This document shows, piece after piece, positions 58,568 to 64,000 of a stretch of DNA of 64,000 bases (position 1 is the first letter of the stretch; every line of letters begins with the position of its first letter). The notes beneath the pieces are model-generated. The model had not been told where the DNA came from, did no database searches, and saw only the letters and a list, made by a program, of their open reading frames with translations. Source of the stretch: Bathymodiolus brooksi. Taxonomy: Eukaryota; Mollusca; Bivalvia; Mytilida; Modiolidae. Made by a program: the position numbers and the translations under genes. Location: the NCBI GenBank assembly GCA_963680875.1, contig OY804579.1, positions 36,875,804 through 36,939,803 on the forward strand, written 5' to 3'.

Positions 58568-58890
58568 ATCATGTGGCATACTGATAAGTATTGCAAGTCT
58601 ACGCACAAATATTGCTTCCGTTTCTAATGTAACATCGTCTGCTACAGCAAGCCCCCACCTACCAAATAGTGTATCTGTCACAGACATTCTTCCTAATTTT
58701 TGCATTCCAAGCCCTTCAAGTATATTACAGGAAGCTATGTGCAGACTTATAAAACATGTCAACATCAATAAAAAAAAATGTAGGGTATGTACATTCTTGC
58801 ATTCATTTTATTGCTTAATGTTCTTATTTAAAAAAATTTACATCGTTGAAAAGAAGAATGATTTATCTTTCTTTTGATACCAATATGTAG
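58568..58890 (+). repeat. Copy 2 of the sequence at 6140-6470, with an open plus-strand frame
   Basis: The plus strand has an open frame 58518-58877 through the shared block and a donor-like TGTAGG|GTATGT at about 58781-58788. Copy 1 has lost this frame. It could be an exon of an unknown gene with a duplicate elsewhere, or simply an interspersed repeat. No known domain was recognised. Confidence 0.5.
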
Positions 58891-58900
58891 ACGCTATCAG

Positions 58901-61261
58901 AATATTTCGGTGCACAGATTTATAATACAACACTGTATATGGGGTGAGTGAGTGCATATTACACCACTGTCTGATTTGTTTACATTTTTTTTTATAGGAG
59001 GGCTGGAGCAGTCGGTTGCCAATGTCGCAATTTGTGATTTTTTTTCTTGACTGGCGACTGAAATCGGCTTCTGGCGATTTTTTTGGCACCTAGATTTCCT
59101 TATGTAAATTTATAGATAATCACTGTGTACCGTTACAAAAATCAATAATCCGTAAAATACAGGTAAGTTTTATCGTCTGCTAGCACGTGTCGGTATTTAA
59201 CTGTCAAAGGAAAACAGGTAAACAATTTATCGAGGTGTGAAATCTTGATCGCCAATTATGATTTATGATCGTTAATTGAAAGATGATCATGTTTTGAAAA
59301 AAGTATCTTTACATGAATTATATAGAGGAAAATCGGAGATGACAGACTTATTTCCAGTAACATATCAAACTAGTAGCCGAAATGCAGACAATAAAATATT
59401 ATTTTTAACTTCCTTGCTATTTTTAGCACGTAGTTACAGTGATATACAACATACTGACAAATTTTCGAATGTCATTAAAAATAAAAATTGTACGTCAATG
59501 ACATAAACAAATGTGCCATATTTTATTATATTGGCACTTATTTTTCACTTTATTAAATAAATAAACAACTGCTAGTACCGAATGGAATCTGTGTTGAAGA
59601 ACGATCTGATTCTGATTGCTTAGCGATCTACTGCTTGTCGCATGTCAGCTGTGCTAAATGACGTTTCTGTGAAGGCATGTTTGAAACTGATGAAATATAC
59701 TTTATTTTTATGGATATTTATAACAACGAGCGGCTGTAACACTAATCCTGAGTAGCTTGGGAATGAGTAGTGTACCAAGCTGAACACAACAAGCTGCCGA
59801 CATTTCAATTATTTTATTAATTTCTTTCACCAAAATGAATGATCGCTAATTAAGGTTAATTGTCTTTGAATTTGATCACCTGTAATTAACTACTCAGACC
59901 ATACAACAGGTGTCAAATTTTGTGATGTAATCTGTTGATTGACAGATCATACACATCGGTCGATATTTTTAACAAGAGAAAGGCAGTTTTAGCATAAATT
60001 TTTAAAAAAACTTACGAAAAAGGCAAGAGGGCATTTTAGTGACAGTTCTGAATGTATGTCTGTATCATATTGTATGTTAACTGTTATATGATGATGTCTA
60101 TGTTGTTATTTATTCATTGATTATTTATTGTAATAAATTATATAAATCTTTTTGTTTTTGATGATGGAATCGAAATGAAAAACAGAAGTACAATACAGAC
60201 ATTAACATTTGTACAAACAAATCCAGACCATTTATACATGAAACTGAACATGCCAGGTACATGCAATCATCCAGTTTCGGTTCGGTTCGAAAAAATTGGC
60301 TCCTTGTAAAATTTTTAGCTGTCCCCTAAACTGGCACCTTGCGATTTTTCTGGCTCCTACTTTTTGGGAGCCAAAGCAGCCCCTGGGTTGGAGGTCGTCT
60401 TTTTTTCTTCTTCCCCAAATGACACGGGCACTTTTTTCTTCACATTGATCTTGTGGAACTAAAATTAACATAGTCTCTACTACATGTACTCAGATTTTAT
60501 TCTGGTGTCATCTTTCTTTTGATCTATAGCTTGTAAACAAGTTTTCAACTATTATTGTCATTGAACATTATGAATTTTGTTTTCAATAGTACCTTGCAAG
60601 GACGAGTTGTCAAGAGTGCTTGGAACAAAATGATAAAAAAAGAAAGACTAAGCTTCATCTCTGTGTGTCATTAAATAATGGACATAACAATTTCAATAAA
60701 TAAACAAAGCGTGGCAGCTGGGGAAATCCTGTGTTTGCTGCATCCCTTGCTTTTTAATAATCGTAGACAAAAATCCCGAAAATATCGAAAAGAGAAAGAT
60801 GCGGAGTTAATGTTTTATTTATGTTATTTGACAGCCATAAAAAAGTATAATTTGGTGAAATATAAATACATATTATTCAATTTAACCAGTTTAATTTAGT
60901 ATATTATAATTAAGAGCAAAACCATATTTTGCAAAATAAAAGAATTGACGAAACACTTTTTGATTGGTTAAGAATGTTTTGCCCCGTATCAAACAGGAAG
61001 TGAAATTTTAACTCGGAACACCTTTAGAAGAATCATAATATAAGAATGACACTCTGTAAAGGAAAAATTTTATTCCAAACTTTTCTATTTCATCAAAATA
61101 ACTGCAGATTCATCTCGTTAGTATAGATAGAATTAGTGTCCCTCCATTGATTTTTCGTGAAAAACTTTTGCTTAGAAAACAGTTCATCTACACCAAAAAG
61201 GGGGGTGGGGATTTGGAAGTGGACCCCGACTGGCCCAAATCCCTGTGTAAGGGGCTTGCTC
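58901..61261. other. Intergenic AT-rich stretch
   Basis: No gene recognised. Phrases near 59000 (GGGCTGGAGCAGTCGG) and 60385 (AGCCAAAGCAGCCCCTG) are weakly inverted and may be the ends of an old TIR element. Confidence 0.4.
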
Positions 61262-61680
61262 AGGCTGCACTTGCATCTCTTGAGCACATGGAACAGGCCT
61301 ATATGCTGTCTCATCTTTTCAAAAATCAATTAAATCCATCAGTAAATGAAAACAACCCGCTGTGTTGACTGATGCGAGAAGCTGAAGTGCAACTGTAAAT
61401 GACTTAATGAGTGAGTGATTGTTGTTTAACGCCAACTCAGAAATTTTTCAGTAATATCATGGCAAAAACAAGTTAATTTTCAATGAAATGATGATGAGGT
61501 CCGCTTTGTACTAGACCAACACGCATAGTTGGATTTGTTATAGTGCTAGCTCACTGAAATAACAGTCTGCGAATAGACATGTTGTCCCACTCAGACACAA
61601 TATCCTGATTCTGAGCCAACCAGTCTTTGCTCTTTCTCCTTAATGCTGCATGCTTAGCGGAGAAGCATTATGTTAAGTTA
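61262..61680 (-). repeat. SINE family B with the longer left flank shared with 28640-29135
   Basis: CTTGCATCTCTTGAGCACAT and CATCAGTAAATGAAAACAAC match the copy at 28640. The SINE proper starts GAGTGAGTGATTGTTGTTTA and ends at CTTAGCGGAGAAGCA, before the tRNA-like head, so it is truncated at the right. Confidence 0.75.
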
Positions 61681-62534
61681 AAAAATAAAAATGACAACAA
61701 CAAAAATAAGCCACTAGACGGGACACAATCATGAATGGCCAATATTTCAATTAAAACATCATAAAGATAAGCATAATGTGATTAAGTTTGAAAGATATTG
61801 TTCTTTTTCAATTTAAACATTTTGTAATTTTTATTCACAATATGAACAAAGAGAAGCATATTTATCAAATTAAAACAAGATTGTAATTGGGAAATGCTTA
61901 TAATATTGCATTGGAATTATTTCGAAACAGAGTAGGTGCATTGTAGCAACTTTAAAAGACTAAATCAAAACCGAGTAGCTAATAGGTGTATTGTAGCCGA
62001 TTAAAAGACTAAATCGAATCCATGTAGGTGCATTGTAGCCGATATAAAAGACTAAATTTTTCATTCAATACTTTTTCAGTGGAAGTCAAAAATCGTTCCC
62101 ATCCCTTTCCTCATTTCTATTACTTCAGTCAATCAGATTGTTCATTGGATGAAAAGCAGTTTAGTAGCACTTTTAATTCAAGCAATTTAATTTGACGACT
62201 CCAGGAGACATTTCTGAAAGTTTTGGTGAGTCTCACCATTGTAAGAATTGAAAATGTGAAAGCCTTGGTGAGTACCAACTGAAAATGGTGAGTTAAGGAC
62301 TCGTCAAGGTGAGTTGCAAAGATCTCTGGACCAGGTCACGTGTATATTATACTATATATCCTCTGATCACCCACACTGTTACATATCACTAAAGGAGAAC
62401 AAGTGCGATATCTGATTTTAATCAGATTGAATTAATTTACAGAAGACTTGGGGAAATATATTTTATTTTACTAAAGATGTGGTATATTTATCTTATTTCT
62501 CAGAAAATCTGATCAAATATATTTTGTTTTACAG

Positions 62535-62706
62535 ACTGACTCCACTAAAGACATCAAGATATGACAAGAGATACATAGACCCAATTATAGACAAAGAAGT
62601 CTTATCTCAACCAATAGATGAGCATGATCCAAGAAGATATCAACCAATCAAAGCTGCCAAAACAGAAGACACAACAGCATTTTATTATGATTCAACAGTA
62701 CAGTAA
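62535..62706 (+). CDS. Exon of an unrecognised gene (terminal or internal)
   Basis: A strong acceptor TATTTTGTTTTACAG precedes a charged open frame of 56 complete codons. It contains LTPLKTSRYDKRYIDPIIDK and HDPRRYQPIKAAKTED, ends YYDSTVQ, and stops at TAA (62704-62706). Codon use is ordinary and composition is Lys/Arg/Asp/Tyr-rich, unlike the surrounding low-complexity sequence. The end ACA|GTAAGA is also a good donor at 62702, so the exon may continue rather than stop. No upstream exon was identified with confidence. I do not recognise the family. Confidence 0.5.
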
Positions 62707-62889
62707 GAATATAGTGCTATAATGATTTGCAAAAAATAATATGAAAAATGTGTTTTTTGTATAAATTACAGAAAAAATAATAATGAAATGAATTTCATTG
62801 GACTTCTGAATTAAAAAATTTATGATCGTGAAAATTGTACATACTAACATAGTTTTTATGGGTCAATATTAGATTAATTTTATATTTGT

Positions 62890-63155
62890 TATAAGGACCA
62901 CGATCAAATGGTATTTAGATATACATCTTCCTATGCAATCAGGGCCAATCACCACTAAAATTCGTGAGTTCTATTCCTCCTCATGAAGATGATGAGGTGT
63001 ACTCAAATTAAAATCTTGTATGATAATGTTTGTCAGTGTCTTGTGACAGTTCCATGTTTTTTTTATGGGTAAGCTGCCTTCCTCCACAAATAAAACTGAC
63101 CACCATTATATAGCTGAAATATTGTTGAAAGTGGTGTTTGAACACCCATAAATCA
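62890..63155 (+). repeat. SINE family A
   Basis: GGACCACGATCAAATGGTAT, CCAATCACCACTAAAATTCG, GTTTGTCAGTGTCTTGTGAC and GAAATATTGTTGAAAGTGGT. Confidence 0.75.
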
Positions 63156-63724
63156 GTCCTGTTATACATTATTTTAATTGCCTTTTCTTAAAAAAATATT
63201 ATATTTGGAAAGTTCCTGATTATGCAAGTTAATAGGCCGTTTATGACGAAAATTCCTCTAAAGTATAATCTGTAATATGAATTCCCTTTATTTCACTTTT
63301 AGTAACACAGAGCTCCAGATAAGCTGTGTATTTGCGTTTTTTACACTATGAAAACGAGTAAAAACGCATGTATTATCAGATCAGAGTGTACACATTACGC
63401 ATACATATTGCTGTGTAAGCAAACTTTCCAAATTCGGAGCATACTTGTACAGTCGTGTACATAACAATACATTTTTGTCTTTGAGAAATTCCCCATAATT
63501 ACTTCCCTTTATACTTTTCGAAGGAGAGAGCGTATACATCCGAGGGGTACCGAATGTTTGCCTTTCTAAGCATCGATTTCAAAAGAGATCTGATCGGATG
63601 TTTACGATAAATCATCCAATCACAGTCAATATTACAAATAAATGCGGTTTACGTAATAAGCAAGAACTAAAACGAAAGTAAATTTGGGAACACGTTTTTC
63701 GTTGAAAATGAGGGATTACCGAAA
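63156..63724. other. Non-coding stretch near the right edge
   Basis: Nothing recognisable; somewhat richer in CpG from about 63340 on, which could mean a promoter region near 63.5-63.7 kb. Confidence 0.35.
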
Positions 63725-63928
63725 ATGAGCAAGAACATGAATAAGCGTGCTACGGAAAATTCTATACTTAAGTTCCTGACAGTTTCATCTGTGTCTAGTG
63801 ACAGTATAGTTAAAGGAATCATTGATGACATTATCAAAACGGCTGTGAAAACTGCCGAAGTCGACGATCAAAAAACAAAATATTTACAACATTTTATTAA
63901 TAAACATGACACAATCGTGTCAAATTAA
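63725..63928 (+). CDS. Small hypothetical ORF, 67 codons
   Basis: Starts MSKNMNKRATENSILKF and continues with a Ser/Val/Asp/Lys-rich helix-like sequence, ending in TAA. The composition is protein-like, with amphipathic stretches IVKGIIDDIIKTAVKTAEVD. There is no recognised domain and no supporting splice or polyadenylation signal. It could be a small gene, a transposon fragment or chance. Confidence 0.25.
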   Translation: MSKNMNKRATENSILKFLTVSSVSSDSIVKGIIDDIIKTAVKTAEVDDQKTKYLQHFINKHDTIVSN

Positions 63929-64000
63929 ACAGAGATATACATTTCACTTGCATCCTGCGTTTATTGAATAACATTTGTGTCAAACATTATTTTAAAAGTG

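Noticed and set aside
59620..59808. Candidate IRE1 signal-peptide exon (hydrophobic start MKCRQLVVFSL, minus strand)
   Set aside because: Too short, the following GTACAC is a poor donor, and there is no supporting evidence.
58996..60395. Possible 1.4-kb TIR element (GGGCTGGAGCAG at left, CAGCCCC at right)
   Set aside because: Inverted similarity is weak and patchy and no flanking duplication was found.

Overview
The window looks like nuclear DNA of a lophotrochozoan animal, most likely a bivalve mollusc. It is AT-rich, its genes are split by GT-AG introns, and it is crowded with tRNA-like SINEs, MITEs and fold-back elements of kinds I associate with bivalve genomes. I see no prokaryotic or viral signature. 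The species call is inference from repeat style and gene content, not from a database match.

Layout. (1) About 2.2-3.1 kb, minus strand: two exons of an IFT27/RABL4-like small GTPase, including the P-loop. The rest of the gene lies left of the window or was not found. (2) About 4.2-13.6 kb: a dense nest of mobile DNA. It holds a hairpin, a bivalve-type interspersed repeat, three TIR-type elements whose ends are built from repeated short phrases, a frameshifted non-LTR retrotransposon, and a 73-bp perfect hairpin with an 8-bp target duplication. (3) 14.28-15.27 kb, plus strand: an intact single-exon ankyrin-repeat/SOCS-box (ASB-like) gene. (4) About 15.3-35.9 kb: mostly intergenic, with SINEs, a 68-bp triplication and a 1.5-kb hAT-type fold-back element. 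(5) 35.9-57.7 kb, minus strand: the main gene, IRE1 (ERN1), the ER-stress kinase/RNase. I recovered 21 consecutive in-phase exons, 852 residues plus stop. They cover the lumenal sensor, transmembrane segment, kinase and KEN ribonuclease domains; only the signal-peptide exon is missing. (6) About 57.7-64 kb: MITEs and SINEs, one plausible plus-strand exon of an unrecognised gene at 62.5 kb, and a small ORF near the right edge.

The three recognisable genes belong to unrelated pathways: ciliary transport, ubiquitin ligation and the unfolded-protein response. They do not form a functional cluster. The most unusual feature is inside IRE1. The exon carrying the catalytic lysine is followed by nine near-perfect 84-bp tandem copies of its own 3' end plus 5' splice site. 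Each copy is 28 codons, open in frame, and carries a complete GTAAGT donor. This gives nine competing donors and a possible in-frame kinase expansion of up to 224 residues. Other notable structures are a TA-flanked transposon inside a SINE-derived minisatellite, and an element carrying an inverted, uninterrupted copy of its own target site.
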